A stretch of DNA of 64,000 nucleotides from Buttiauxella brennerae ATCC 51605 (GCF_001654925.1 NZ_LXER01000011.1:346454-410453); one strand, 5' to 3'; numbered from the stretch's first letter, positions 24,673 to 33,755 are shown. Numbers and translations: made by a program. Notes: generated by a model not told the origin, from the sequence alone.

Positions 24673-25893
24673 TGTGAGTTCAACTAATGGATGCAACACA
24701 CTGGTTAAATCGCTCTGCGGGTGACTCAAAGTCTAGTGTTTTTCTCGGCCTCTCGTTAAGTTGCCTGGCAACACTATTTAATCTTTGCTGGCTGTGAACT
24801 GAAAGGTCTGTCCCTTTTGGAAAATACTCTCTGAGCAATCTGTTCGTATTTTCATTTGAACCACGCTGCCAGGGGGATTGAGGATCACAAAAATAGACCT
24901 GCATATCAGTGGCTACGGTAAACATGATGTGGTTGGTCATTTCAGCACCCCGGTCCCAGGTTAATGTTTTATACAGTTCTGCAGGTAAACTTTGGGCTTG
25001 TCTGATAAGTGCTGATATTACTGTGGAGGTTTTGTTATCACTGATTTTTGCCAGCATAACAAAGCGGGAATGGCGTTCTACCAGTGTGACGATATAAGAG
25101 TTTTTCGAGCCCTGGATCAGGTCACCTTCCCAGTGACCCGGTATGGCTCTGTCTGCGGCTTCAGGTGGCCTTTCGCTGATGGGTATCGCGCCCGGAATTG
25201 ACCCTAATCCTTTCCCTTTAAGCGATGTTGTTCTGGATTTACGCACTGTTCTTCCGCTTCTGAGGCACTGTTGTAGTTCTTTTTTTAATGCTCCCCGGGT
25301 TTGTATAAAAAGCGTTTTATAAATCGTTTCATGTGACACATGCATTTCCTGATTATCGGGATAACAGCGTTTCAACCAACCGGCGATTTGTTCTGGTGCC
25401 CAGCCCTGATGCATTTTTTCCGCAATGATTTTACACAATGCGGGGCATTCAATTAGCTTACAAGGTTTAGGCCTGAGGGTACTGTTCCACGCTTCCTTAT
25501 CAGCTTTTGCTGCACGGTATTGATTTGCGCCTCCATGCCTCTGTATCTCGCGGCTAATAGTCGAGGGGGCTCTTGATAATTTATCAGCTATTTCCCTGAT
25601 ACTGTGTTTGGCTACCAGCCCTCTGGATATCTCCTCTCTTTCATCAAGCGAAAGAGATAACCGGTGCCGTTTTCGAATTGGAGGACGGTACCCACCCGTT
25701 TGGTAAATCGTGGGCATAATAGAAGAGTGATATCTGTCGAACATTCTGGCGATTTCATGCAAAGAATCACCTTGCTTATACCTGTCCCAGATAATCGCTT
25801 TCTGTTCTGGCGTGTAGTAAATACGGGATCTTTGTTTCATGGTAACGCCCTCCTTGTTTAAGGATAGCGTTGCATCGACCAATTGAACTCACA
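24673..25893 (-). mobile_element. Complete IS30-family insertion sequence (1221 bp)
   Basis: The element is bounded by imperfect 27-bp inverted repeats: TGTGAGTTCAACTAATGG on the left (from 24673) and TGTGAGTTCAATTGGTCG on the right (reading in from 25893), both ending in ATGCAAC. The length of 1221 bp equals that of IS30 itself. It holds one intact transposase gene. The two flanking bases on each side (GC, AC) do not match, so no target duplication is visible. That suggests a rearrangement at one side after insertion. Confidence 0.93.
24680..25840 (-). CDS. IS30-family transposase
   Basis: The 386-residue protein has N-terminal helix-turn-helix domains (about 10-100; HEIARMFDRYHSSIMPTIYQ, IREIADKLSRAPSTISREIQ) and a DDE integrase core (IPGHWEGDLIQGSKNSYIVT with the first Asp, KTLTWDRGAEMTNH with the second, and SPWQRGSNENTNRLLREYFP with the catalytic Glu). 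All three acidic residues are present, so the enzyme is probably active. I chose the ATG at 25840 (MKQRSRIYYTPEQK), which follows GGAGGGCG. The upstream start would add 14 residues. Confidence 0.94.
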   Translation of the reverse strand: MKQRSRIYYTPEQKAIIWDRYKQGDSLHEIARMFDRYHSSIMPTIYQTGGYRPPIRKRHRLSLSLDEREEISRGLVAKHSIREIADKLSRAPSTISREIQRHGGANQYRAAKADKEAWNSTLRPKPCKLIECPALCKIIAEKMHQGWAPEQIAGWLKRCYPDNQEMHVSHETIYKTLFIQTRGALKKELQQCLRSGRTVRKSRTTSLKGKGLGSIPGAIPISERPPEAADRAIPGHWEGDLIQGSKNSYIVTLVERHSRFVMLAKISDNKTSTVISALIRQAQSLPAELYKTLTWDRGAEMTNHIMFTVATDMQVYFCDPQSPWQRGSNENTNRLLREYFPKGTDLSVHSQQRLNSVARQLNERPRKTLDFESPAERFNQCVASIS

Positions 25894-25962
25894 ACGAAAA
25901 GAAGACGTTCAGCATCTTACCATGTAACATTAAGTGGACCGACGTGGCCTCACAGGCACTAC

Positions 25963-25993
25963 ATGGATAAATTAACGTAATCTACTTATCCAT
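25963..25993. promoter_or_regulatory. Inverted repeat upstream of the OLD-family gene
   Basis: ATGGATAA (25963-25970) and TTATCCAT (25986-25993) form an 8-bp perfect inverted repeat with a 15-bp AT-rich spacer, about 73 bp before the nuclease gene. It may be an operator or a leader hairpin. No named consensus fits. Confidence 0.3.
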
Positions 25994-26065
25994 CATCAGA
26001 AAAGACAATTGCCATTCAATTTTTGGATATCAAATTGTTTTTATTATTATGAAGGAAATAAAGCT

Positions 26066-28081
26066 ATGAAGCTTGTAAGCGTAAATGTAGGACCCTTTCG
26101 CTCTATTAATGAACCTCAAGAAGTTTCAATCGATTCGGATGTTACTGTAATTGTCGGTATGAATGAAGCTGGTAAAACAGTTTTCTTAAAAGCGTTACAT
26201 AAGTCAAATGATGCTCTAGGTAAGGAAGTATTTAATGTCACCGATGATTATCCCAGAAAAGATCTCACTGCCTACAAGCGTCGTCATGCAGACGATCCCG
26301 ATAGTGCCGTCACACTAACTTACGCACCAACTGACGAAGAAATTAACAAAGTTAATGCTGCCTTAAATACGGAGATAGCAGCAGGATTTACATTCAAATT
26401 AATAAGGAATTATGATAACAAAACGATAGTTAATATAGACGTTAGTGATAAGCTCGCATTAAAAAAACTTGCCAATAATTCGAACTTGAGTGATGCAGCA
26501 AAGGAAATCCTTAATACTTCAAATGGAATTAGGACTGCGTTAAAAAAATTACTTGATATAGCAACGGATAACGATTCAGATAAATCCATAATTGATTCTT
26601 TGAAGAATAGAGTAGCTGCTGCAGATACAGCTTCAGGCTGGGACCAAATATGTTCATACGATGCGTATAGTCTTTTTAAGACCTACATACCTAAATTTTT
26701 ATATTTCAGCGACTACGATATATTACCGGGCAAGCTCAACCTTGCTGATTTAAAACAGCGAGTGGCTGCTGCTGCTGCAGATCCTGTTAATGCACACAAG
26801 CAAATTGAGCCCAAGCATAAGGCTGTTATTGCGTTGCTTCGCATGGCAGGAGTTGATCTTGAAGATTTTGATAATAATACTTCCTATGAAGAGTTGAAAT
26901 CTCAAATTGAAGCGGTTTCAATAAGTTTAACCGATCAAGTTCTCGAATTTTGGAAACAAAATGAAGACTTGGAAGTTGAAATAGATATTCGTCCAGATTC
27001 TTCTGATGCATCTCCTTTCAACAATGGGCCGAATATTTATCTACGTATTAAAAACAGGCGTCATCGTGGAGTATCCACTCCATTTGATCAAAGAAGCCGA
27101 GGCTTTATTTGGTTTTTCAGCTTTTTAGTATGGTTTGACAGCGTTCAACATCAAATTGATCCAAACGGGCGGAACTCCCAAAAACAACTAATTCTGTTAC
27201 TAGATGAGCCAGCTCTGGCATTACACGCGCTGGCTCAAACAGACTTTCTTAACTATATTGATAATCTTTCAAAAGATCACCAAGTTGTATATACCACACA
27301 TTCACCGTTTATGGTGCACTCAAATAGACTTCACCAAGTTAGAGTAGTAGAAGATAAAATAAAAAAAGGTACGACTATTTCAGACAATTTATCTGGCTCT
27401 GACCCACGCACGATCTTCCCTTTACAAGCAGCTTTGGGATGGAACTTGGCCCAGAACCTATTTGTCACAAAATATAACTTACTCGTCGAAGGGATATCAG
27501 AACTTTCAATACTACAAGTTATGTCAAAAATAGTTGAGTCCAAGGGGCATTCAGGTCTCATTAGTAATGCCACCATCGTCCCGGTAGGCGGATTAAGTAA
27601 CGTCGCCACGTTCGTCTCGCTTTTAGGCGCGAACGGTCTTAATATTACTATATTGCATGATTACAACGGGAAACCCGATCAAAAACTAGAATCGCTGATC
27701 CAGCAGAAACTATTGAAAAAGAAGTCGGTGTTCAATTTCTCTCAGTTCCGTGACCTAAATATGATAGGGAAGGACAGTATTCCTACAGATGTAGAAGATC
27801 TGCTAGACCCCGAATTTTATTTAAATATTTTTTGTGATGTTTATAAAAAAGAGTTGAGCGGTTCAAAAATTGAATATAAAGATCTTCCCGCAGGAGACCG
27901 CATTGTTCAACGTATTGAAAAATATCTGGCAGTTAATAGCATCAAAATCAGACCATCTGGCGGATATAACCACTATGCGGTAGCTGCAGCCTTTGCAACA
28001 CATGATCATGATAATATTTCAGAAAATACCATAAAAATATTTACTGAAGTTTTTAGAGAGGTAAACAACTCATTAAAATAA
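26066..28081 (+). CDS. OLD-family AAA ATPase with C-terminal TOPRIM nuclease domain
   Basis: The 671-residue protein (ATG at 26066 after AAGGAAAT) has an ABC-type ATPase domain: Walker A GMNEAGKT (31-38), Walker B ILLLDEP with Asp near 380, and a YTTHSPF H-loop soon after. A TOPRIM domain follows, with LLVEGISE (Glu about 475) and ILHDYNG (Asp about 532). This is the layout of OLD nucleases, which include phage P2 Old, GajA and retron effectors; many block phages by cutting DNA. Codons are clearly richer in A and T than in the flanking genes. No gajB, reverse transcriptase or other partner is adjacent, so it resembles a stand-alone class 1 OLD protein. Confidence 0.88.
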   Translation: MKLVSVNVGPFRSINEPQEVSIDSDVTVIVGMNEAGKTVFLKALHKSNDALGKEVFNVTDDYPRKDLTAYKRRHADDPDSAVTLTYAPTDEEINKVNAALNTEIAAGFTFKLIRNYDNKTIVNIDVSDKLALKKLANNSNLSDAAKEILNTSNGIRTALKKLLDIATDNDSDKSIIDSLKNRVAAADTASGWDQICSYDAYSLFKTYIPKFLYFSDYDILPGKLNLADLKQRVAAAAADPVNAHKQIEPKHKAVIALLRMAGVDLEDFDNNTSYEELKSQIEAVSISLTDQVLEFWKQNEDLEVEIDIRPDSSDASPFNNGPNIYLRIKNRRHRGVSTPFDQRSRGFIWFFSFLVWFDSVQHQIDPNGRNSQKQLILLLDEPALALHALAQTDFLNYIDNLSKDHQVVYTTHSPFMVHSNRLHQVRVVEDKIKKGTTISDNLSGSDPRTIFPLQAALGWNLAQNLFVTKYNLLVEGISELSILQVMSKIVESKGHSGLISNATIVPVGGLSNVATFVSLLGANGLNITILHDYNGKPDQKLESLIQQKLLKKKSVFNFSQFRDLNMIGKDSIPTDVEDLLDPEFYLNIFCDVYKKELSGSKIEYKDLPAGDRIVQRIEKYLAVNSIKIRPSGGYNHYAVAAAFATHDHDNISENTIKIFTEVFREVNNSLK

Positions 28082-28084
28082 ACT

Positions 28085-28116
28085 AAAACAGCCGGAATTA
28101 TTATTCCGGCTGTTTT
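28085..28116 (+). terminator. Strong rho-independent terminator of the OLD-family gene
   Basis: A perfect 14-bp stem (AAAACAGCCGGAAT, loop TATT, ATTCCGGCTGTTTT) begins 4 bp after the stop codon. Its TTTT end continues into TATT, so it works as an intrinsic terminator, probably in both directions. Confidence 0.92.
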
Positions 28117-28385
28117 ATTAAAGTCGCAGGCCCACATCTTTAAAGCAACCCTTGCACTTCCTAATTAATTCATATTGAAATTGTATGTTTTACGTATAAA
28201 AATTATATACCAGATTAAATACATGATATTTTTAGATGTGTGTAGAATATTATCATTAATAAAATGTTCAAATACTCAAGATTATTATTAAAATGACAAC
28301 GTCCGCCCCTCGCACGGAGCGGACTGTCAGATAAGGTTAAGCTCGATGGTATGACAATGTCAGGTAAGGTCTGAGCTAATACACA
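28117..28385. other. AT-rich intergenic stretch between OLD gene and chemoreceptor
   Basis: From the terminator at 28116 to about 28292 the DNA is very AT-rich and holds no open frame or motif that I can support. Base composition returns to the backbone level at about 28295, where a GC-rich hairpin starts. This switch probably marks the right border of the acquired OLD segment. No att-like repeat was seen matching the left side. Confidence 0.6.
28294..28329 (-). terminator. Terminator of the chemoreceptor gene
   Basis: Nested stems (TGACA/TGTCA outside, GTCCGC/GCGGAC inside) lie 57 bp after the chemoreceptor stop. Read on the minus strand, the hairpin is followed by TTTTAATAATAAT, so it can act as an intrinsic terminator. 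Confidence 0.65.
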
Positions 28386-29924
28386 TCACGCCAGCTTAAA
28401 TACTGCTACCGTTTCATTTAACGCCTGCGACTGCTCCTTCAACGACATCGCCGCTGCCGACGCTTGTTCCACCAGCGCGGCGTTCTGCTGCGTCACCACA
28501 TCCATTTGCACTACGGCCTGGTTGATTTGTTCGATGCCACGGCTTTGCTCGCCGGTCGACACTGCAATCTCTTCCATAAGCCCCGTCACTTGTTTAATCG
28601 AAGCCGAAATGCGCTGCATGCTTTCGCCGGCACGGTTCACCAGATTGCTGCCGATATTCACCTGCTCACCAGAAAGCTCGATAAGCTCTTTGATCTCTTT
28701 TGCCGCGACCGACGAACGTTGCGCCAGGTTACGCACTTCTGTTGCTACCACCGCAAACCCACGGCCTTGCTCACCGGCTCGTGCCGCTTCCACGGCCGCG
28801 TTCAGTGCCAGGATATTGGTCTGGAAAGCGATGTCTTCAATGATGCTGATGATATTGTCGATTTTGCTGGAGCTGGACTCAATATTGCGCATTGAATCAA
28901 TAACTTCACTAACAATTTCATTGCCGTCATTTGCTGCAATTAACATGCCGCTCGCGAGCTTATTCGCCTGGTTTGAATGATCGGACGTCAGTTTCACTGT
29001 GACAGTCAGCTGTTCCATACTGGCCGCAGTTTCACCCAGCGAAGACGCCTGTTCTTCGGTTCGGGCAGAAAGATCGGTATTCCCGGCCGCAATCTCTTCG
29101 GAGGCGTAAGCCACCGTCTGGCTCGACTCGCGCACCTGGCCAATAATACTCGCCAGCGAAACACGCATCTGTTCCAGTTCACGCATCATCGCGCCAATTT
29201 CGTCATTCGCTTTGGCGACAATCGGCGTATGCAGCATGCCATTCGCGATTTCAGTGCAGTGCAATTTGGCTTTATCCAGCTCGGTCAGCACGCGTTTTTT
29301 CAGCAATAAGTAAACCGCGCCGAGGATAACGGCGAAGATCAGCGCAAAAATGGCGATGCTCAGCAAGCTCTGTTTGAATCCAGACTGCGCGTTTTCATTG
29401 AGTTGCTGCGCGTACTGCTGGCGAAAAGAGAGCAGCTTATCCAGTGCCACTTCAAATTGCTTATCCAGTACTGGCAGGGTGGATGTCACCAGCCCACGGG
29501 CACGTGCAACATCGTTAGCTTTGACAGCATCCAACAGCGGTTGCAAACCTTGCTCACGGTAAGCCACAAATGCACTTTGATACGCATCGGTTAATACCTG
29601 TTCGCCAGGCTGTTTTGGCGCGTCAAGATAGGCCTGGAATGCCGCGTTGGCTTTATCCAGCACTGCTTGCGCACCGTTCAGCGCCAGTTGCCCTTGTTCT
29701 GGGGAGCCTTGTTCATGTTCTTCCAGCGCTTCCATGGCACGAACGCGCATGGTGCGGCTGTGATTGATAGGGTCGATAACGGATAACACCACGTGAATTT
29801 CGCGGTTTACGTCATCAAGAGATTGATTGCTACGAGTTAATGACCAAATGTTGGATGCAGTGCTAACAAGAAAAATAATCAGTAATGTACTGAAAACTAA
29901 AATCGAAAAACGCCTGACGGACAT
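28386..29924 (-). CDS. Methyl-accepting chemotaxis protein
   Basis: The 512-residue chemoreceptor has two transmembrane helices (about 7-29 and 188-211) around a TarH-type four-helix periplasmic sensor, then a HAMP domain. The cytoplasmic signalling hairpin carries the conserved tip ([20 protein letters not shown] about 365-385) and Glu/Gln-rich methylation helices. It ends in ETVAVFKLA and lacks the C-terminal NWETF-type pentapeptide that tethers CheR/CheB, so it would depend on other receptors for adaptation. The ligand is unknown. A sigma28 promoter lies 55 bp upstream, so it belongs to the flagellar regulon. Confidence 0.94.
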   Translation of the reverse strand: MSVRRFSILVFSTLLIIFLVSTASNIWSLTRSNQSLDDVNREIHVVLSVIDPINHSRTMRVRAMEALEEHEQGSPEQGQLALNGAQAVLDKANAAFQAYLDAPKQPGEQVLTDAYQSAFVAYREQGLQPLLDAVKANDVARARGLVTSTLPVLDKQFEVALDKLLSFRQQYAQQLNENAQSGFKQSLLSIAIFALIFAVILGAVYLLLKKRVLTELDKAKLHCTEIANGMLHTPIVAKANDEIGAMMRELEQMRVSLASIIGQVRESSQTVAYASEEIAAGNTDLSARTEEQASSLGETAASMEQLTVTVKLTSDHSNQANKLASGMLIAANDGNEIVSEVIDSMRNIESSSSKIDNIISIIEDIAFQTNILALNAAVEAARAGEQGRGFAVVATEVRNLAQRSSVAAKEIKELIELSGEQVNIGSNLVNRAGESMQRISASIKQVTGLMEEIAVSTGEQSRGIEQINQAVVQMDVVTQQNAALVEQASAAAMSLKEQSQALNETVAVFKLA

Positions 29925-29978
29925 GCGATACCCTTTTGTTTATAAAATGACCTGACTCGTTTCAGCCAGCACATCAGG

Positions 29979-30005
29979 TTATCGGCAACCCGTGCGGGAT
30001 ATTTA
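29979..30005 (-). promoter_or_regulatory. Sigma28 (FliA) promoter of the chemoreceptor gene
   Basis: On the minus strand TAAA and GCCGATAA are separated by 15 bases, the FliA arrangement (TAAAGTTT-N11-GCCGATAA). The -10 is a perfect 8/8 match. It lies 55 bp upstream of the chemoreceptor start. Confidence 0.85.
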
Positions 30006-30032
30006 GTCACGTAAAGTAATCACGTAAGAAAA

Positions 30033-30050
30033 CAGTCATATTTGTGTCAT
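30033..30050 (+). promoter_or_regulatory. Candidate Pho box (PhoB site) of the phytase-like gene
   Basis: CAGTCAT, four AT bases (ATTT) and GTGTCAT form two direct 7-bp repeats, each 6/7 to the PhoB consensus CTGTCAT with the correct 11-bp period. A -10-like TATACC begins 11 bp later (30061), the normal spacing when a Pho box replaces the -35. The gene 62 bp downstream encodes a phytase-like exported protein, which fits phosphate control. Confidence 0.7.
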
Positions 30051-30111
30051 ATCACTGCTTTATACCTTGTTGACCAAAACCAGGTGACCAAAAACAAGGG
30101 CAGCAAACACC

Positions 30112-31470
30112 ATGAAATTGAAACCTTTTGCGTTATTACTGACCTCTTTATTCCCTCTGGCAACGCAGGCAGCTGAACCGCAGGTTGGCCGTTACGTTGT
30201 CACATTCCCGCAGGGCGACCATGTTGAATATCAGGGCGCTTATGCGGCGAACTTCCCGAATGGGTTGCCGGTTGGCGTGGGCTCAGGTTTACAGTTTGTG
30301 GGCAAAGAGGGTGAAACACTGGTTTTTGCTACCGTAACCGATCGTGGCCCTAATGCAGACTCGCCAAAATCAGGCAAAAAAGAGTCGAAGATTTTCGCTA
30401 ACCCAAAATACACGCCACTGCTGATGACCATCCGCGTGGCAGAGGGTAAGGCGCTGGCCACTAACGCGCATGCACTGCATGACGAATCTGGCCCAATCAG
30501 CGGTTTGCCGTTGCCTGAAGGGCTGATTGGCGCAACCAATGAAATCGCGCTGAGCGACACTTTGCAGCAATTGTCGAGCGACAAACGCGGGCTGGATACC
30601 GAAGGTATTACCCCGGACGGCAAAGGCGGTTACTGGCTGTGTGACGAATATGGCCCGTTTATTATCAATATCGACAGCAACGGTAAGATCCTCAAAAAAT
30701 ACGGCCCGCAGGCAGAGCAAGGCGAGCAGGGTGTGGCGGGCGGTTTGCCGAATATCCTGAAATGGCGCCAGGCCAACCGTGGTTTTGAAGGCATCACGCG
30801 CATGCCAGATGGCCGTATTATTGCTGCGGTACAAAGCACGCTGGATATCGACGGTAAAAGCAAAAACAGTGCACAGTTCACGCGCCTGGTCAGTTTCAAC
30901 CCGGAAACCGGCAAAACTGAGATGTATGGCTACCCGATTGACGTTGATGCCTACAAGAAAGCCAAAGACGCCAAAATTGGCGACATCGTGGCGCTGGATG
31001 ACAACCGCCTGCTGATCATGGAGCAGGGTGGCGATAAAAACAAAGTGATGCGCAACCTGGTTTATGTGGTTGATCTCAGCCAGGCCAGCGACCTGAGCAC
31101 TTTTGATAAAGATAAAGCACCTGAATTTGATGATGCGGCGCAGCTGAAAGCGCGTGGCATTAAGCTTGCTGAGAAAAAAGAAGTCGTCGATTTGCGCAAA
31201 CTTGGCTGGCAGCAAGAGAAAGCCGAAGGCATGACGCTGATTGATAACCAGACTATCGCAGTCATCAATGACAACGATTTCGGCCTGCAAGCAGTATTGG
31301 ACAACCCGGATGCTGACGATAAAAAAGCTGACGATTATGAAGTGGACGGCAAAGGCCATTTAACGCGTGACGGGCGCGAAGTCGCAACCAAAATCGCGTT
31401 AAAACCGCTGGAGAAACCGGCGTCGCAAAATGAGTTGTGGGTGATTAAGTTGCCGGAAGCGTTGAAGTAA
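30112..31470 (+). CDS. Exported esterase-like/phytase-like protein
   Basis: The 452-residue protein has a Sec signal peptide (1-20, ending ATQA|AEP) and belongs to the 'esterase-like activity of phytase' family, a beta-propeller of the periplasm or outside. Motifs include VTDRGPNADSP (about 76-86), EGITPDGKGGYWLCDEYGPF (about 164-183) and FEGITRMPDGRI (about 224-235). The family was named after an enzyme with esterase and possible phosphatase activity; its natural substrate is uncertain. The candidate Pho box upstream would make it a phosphate-starvation gene, supporting a role in releasing phosphate from organic esters. Confidence 0.87.
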   Translation: MKLKPFALLLTSLFPLATQAAEPQVGRYVVTFPQGDHVEYQGAYAANFPNGLPVGVGSGLQFVGKEGETLVFATVTDRGPNADSPKSGKKESKIFANPKYTPLLMTIRVAEGKALATNAHALHDESGPISGLPLPEGLIGATNEIALSDTLQQLSSDKRGLDTEGITPDGKGGYWLCDEYGPFIINIDSNGKILKKYGPQAEQGEQGVAGGLPNILKWRQANRGFEGITRMPDGRIIAAVQSTLDIDGKSKNSAQFTRLVSFNPETGKTEMYGYPIDVDAYKKAKDAKIGDIVALDDNRLLIMEQGGDKNKVMRNLVYVVDLSQASDLSTFDKDKAPEFDDAAQLKARGIKLAEKKEVVDLRKLGWQQEKAEGMTLIDNQTIAVINDNDFGLQAVLDNPDADDKKADDYEVDGKGHLTRDGREVATKIALKPLEKPASQNELWVIKLPEALK

Positions 31471-31482
31471 TTTTCAGGCATA

Positions 31483-31558
31483 TGTCGGATGTCGCTATGG
31501 CAATCCGACTTAAAGTTTCGTTCTTACAGGGTGGATTCGCGTAAGCGATATCCACCCT
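31483..31558. repeat. Bipartite REP-like repeat
   Basis: Two palindromes in series: TGTCGGATGTCGCT...AATCCGAC (31483-31509) and AGGGTGGA...TCCACCCT (31528-31558). The same pair in the same order and spacing occurs at 46011-46096. It sits between the convergent phytase-like and outer-membrane genes and may serve as a bidirectional terminator. Confidence 0.85.
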
Positions 31559-31571
31559 TATTCGTCGTAAA

Positions 31572-32525
31572 TCAAAAACTCATCGCCAGCCCTAAACCGT
31601 AACCACTGGTATTACTGCCGAACATATAACGGGCAACCAGGCGCGTGCGGGTGATGAACACATCATAATCACTGCTATCCAGCTCAAACCCCAGACCGAC
31701 GGATGTCAGGCTGTTAAAACCCAGCTGGCCGCGCTGCTCACCGAGATATTCCGTATGGGCACTTTCCAGAACATAACGCACCGGTTTATTAAGCAGCGTC
31801 CAGTCAGAAATGGGGGCGCGACGGCGAAGATAGACACCTAAATTCTCCGTGCTGGCCTGGCCTCTGACGGCTTCGGAAGTGCTGCCGAAACTTTGCAGGT
31901 TCATCCCCGAATAGCGCAGTTCAATATCGATATCCTGCGGTTTTGAAAACAGTTCGTAATCGAGCATCAGCGAACCGCCCAGCCCATAAGCATTGAGCCG
32001 CCCGCCATTAAGAAAATCGAAATCTCTATTACTGCGCTTTTTAAATACATAAGCCCCCACGCGTAAATCGCTCGCCATGGTGCCGAGCATGACATTGGCA
32101 ATCGGGCGCAGCACCAGGTTGCCGCCCCATCTATCGGTAAGGATGTGAAAATCCCAGCCGATACCCCCTGTGGCGGTAAGACTGTTCCATTTGGTCGGGA
32201 TTTTACGGCTATTGGTGCCATCGCTGAGCACAAATTGTGGGTCGTAACGGCTATAGCCCATCGTCCCTTCCAGATAGAGCGGCACAGTTTTACTGAGTGT
32301 CGCGCCACCACCGAACTGCGTAATAGTCAGCTCTTTCGACTCATTGCTGCCGCTATCGATATTCAGATCGCTTGCGGTAACGTCAGGCCAGACGGTGTAA
32401 CTCATTAGCGCCAGTACGGCGTCAGCGTGTTTTTTTGGGCGATCGATATCAACGGCGAAGCTCACCGGGCTTGCCAGCAATAGCGCAACGAGCAGGGCGA
32501 GAGCGCCGGGGAATGGAACCGTCAT
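31572..32525 (-). CDS. Solitary outer-membrane beta-barrel protein
   Basis: The 317-residue protein (ATG at 32525) starts with a signal peptide (about 1-23, ending PVSFA|V) and continues as alternating amphipathic strands with aromatic girdles. It ends in GLGLAMSF, the C-terminal Phe expected for a BAM-inserted barrel. It resembles the solitary autotransporter-type barrel family without a passenger domain. Its function is unknown. It lies downstream of the LacI gene on the same strand but 133 bp away, so it probably has its own promoter. Confidence 0.75.
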   Translation of the reverse strand: MTVPFPGALALLVALLLASPVSFAVDIDRPKKHADAVLALMSYTVWPDVTASDLNIDSGSNESKELTITQFGGGATLSKTVPLYLEGTMGYSRYDPQFVLSDGTNSRKIPTKWNSLTATGGIGWDFHILTDRWGGNLVLRPIANVMLGTMASDLRVGAYVFKKRSNRDFDFLNGGRLNAYGLGGSLMLDYELFSKPQDIDIELRYSGMNLQSFGSTSEAVRGQASTENLGVYLRRRAPISDWTLLNKPVRYVLESAHTEYLGEQRGQLGFNSLTSVGLGFELDSSDYDVFITRTRLVARYMFGSNTSGYGLGLAMSF

Positions 32526-32658
32526 GTTGCTTCCAGTTTCCTCACTGTTAGGCCATAAACTGCATGAAAACACGATGTTGGTCTGAGCGATGAAGCTGAA
32601 CGTCTCAATTACCCAGTATAGAAGTGATTACGTTTTTTTCTGTGGAAGTCACTGAGAT

Positions 32659-33630
32659 CTACACCGATCCCCGTACCAATAACTTCCAGTCGAGAATTTC
32701 ATTCACGGTTTCGGCTTCGGGGTTATCAATGCGCTCGAGCAGTAACTGCACGCTGCGCACGCCAAGCTGGTGCATCGGCTGTTCGATGGTGGTGAGCGGC
32801 GGGTAAGTCACGGAGCCAAACGGTACGCCATCAAAACCCATAATCGCCACATCCTCAGGTACGCGCAGCCCTTGTTCGTGAGCGTAATGCAGCGCGCCAC
32901 CGGCTAATGCATCGGAGATTGCAAATACGGCATCTGGCGGTTCCGGAAGAGTAAACAGTTCCGCCATTGCCTGTATGCCAGCCTGGTATTCGAGGCTGTC
33001 GGCATACACCACCGCCTGCCAGTTTTTCCCGCAGGCCGCGCGATAACCGGCTTCACGCTGTTGCGAGTAGAGATAACGCAAATCGCCGTTAATCAGCGCA
33101 ATGCGCTTATAGCCTGAGGTCATCAGGTGATCGACAGCCGCCGCCGCTGCTTTAAAGTTATCGATGGTGACCGAAGAGGCGCGATAACCGGGATCACCTT
33201 CACCGCATTGCACCCACGGGGAATCGCCAATCATTGTGGTTAAACCCGGTAAACAACTGATGGCATCCATGGTGATCACCCCGTCGACCACTTTGCCGCT
33301 TAGCAGGCGCAAATAGGCCGATTCACGCGTCAGGCGCGATTCAGAATTACACAACAGAATGTGGTAGCCATGCTTTTCCGCTTCTTCTTCAATGCCGCGC
33401 ACCACGCGGGCGCAGAAGGGGTTGGTGATGTTCGACACCAGCACCAATAACATGCGACTGCGCGACGTGCGCAACTGGCGTGCCAGCAGGTTAGGCTGAT
33501 ATTCACACGCTTCAATCGCCGCCAGCACTTTGTCACGCGTGTCCGGCTTCACGGCCGGGTTGCCGTTTAATACCCGGGAAACGGTCGCGGTAGAAACCCC
33601 GGCAGTGCGCGCCACTTTATCTATCGACAT
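32659..33630 (-). CDS. LacI-family repressor of the glucoside cluster
   Basis: The 323-residue protein has an N-terminal LacI helix-turn-helix with hinge (MSIDKVARTAGVSTATVSRV, then RQLRTSRSRMLLVLV) and a periplasmic-binding-like sensor domain (about 60-323). The ATG at 33630 is chosen because the domain begins there; the longer reading adds 13 unlikely residues. It is divergent from the symporter gene, and two near-identical operators of typical LacI type lie between. It therefore probably represses the plus-strand sugar genes and itself. The inducer is presumably a glucoside or a derivative. Confidence 0.93.
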   Translation of the reverse strand: MSIDKVARTAGVSTATVSRVLNGNPAVKPDTRDKVLAAIEACEYQPNLLARQLRTSRSRMLLVLVSNITNPFCARVVRGIEEEAEKHGYHILLCNSESRLTRESAYLRLLSGKVVDGVITMDAISCLPGLTTMIGDSPWVQCGEGDPGYRASSVTIDNFKAAAAAVDHLMTSGYKRIALINGDLRYLYSQQREAGYRAACGKNWQAVVYADSLEYQAGIQAMAELFTLPEPPDAVFAISDALAGGALHYAHEQGLRVPEDVAIMGFDGVPFGSVTYPPLTTIEQPMHQLGVRSVQLLLERIDNPEAETVNEILDWKLLVRGSV

Positions 33631-33657
33631 GTTGATCCTTTGCACGATCGGTTGAAA

Positions 33658-33673
33658 TGTGAACCACATTCCA
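33658..33673. promoter_or_regulatory. Candidate CRP site
   Basis: TGTGA-N6-TTCCA, preceded by AAA, agrees with CRP consensus TGTGA-N6-TCACA at eight of ten positions. It lies between the LacI gene and the symporter gene, where catabolite control of a sugar cluster would be expected. One half-site is weak. Confidence 0.4.
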
Positions 33674-33723
33674 GATTTGAATTGATACTACCAAATAATT
33701 CATCAGCATGATGGAAGTCTCCA

Positions 33724-33737
33724 TGAAATCGATTACA
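33724..33737. promoter_or_regulatory. LacI-type operator, upstream copy
   Basis: TGAAATCGATTACA differs by one base from the perfect palindrome at 33756-33769. The two copies start 32 bp apart, about three helical turns, so two repressor dimers would lie on the same face of the DNA. The central ATCGAT with symmetrical flanks is typical of LacI-family sites. Confidence 0.75.
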
Positions 33738-33755
33738 TTTTTAATGAAGTGTTAA

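Noticed and set aside
25894..26065. Possible retron non-coding RNA before the OLD-family nuclease
   Set aside because: OLD-type nucleases occur as retron effectors, but no reverse transcriptase gene is near and the 172-bp gap shows only a short inverted repeat.
26066..28081. Gabija-type defence system
   Set aside because: The nuclease has the GajA-like layout, but there is no adjacent UvrD-like helicase (gajB), and a strong terminator directly follows the gene.
30370..31359. Minus-strand open frame of 329 codons
   Set aside because: Antisense to the phytase-like gene, which has a signal peptide and family motifs. No ribosome site or family match on the minus strand.
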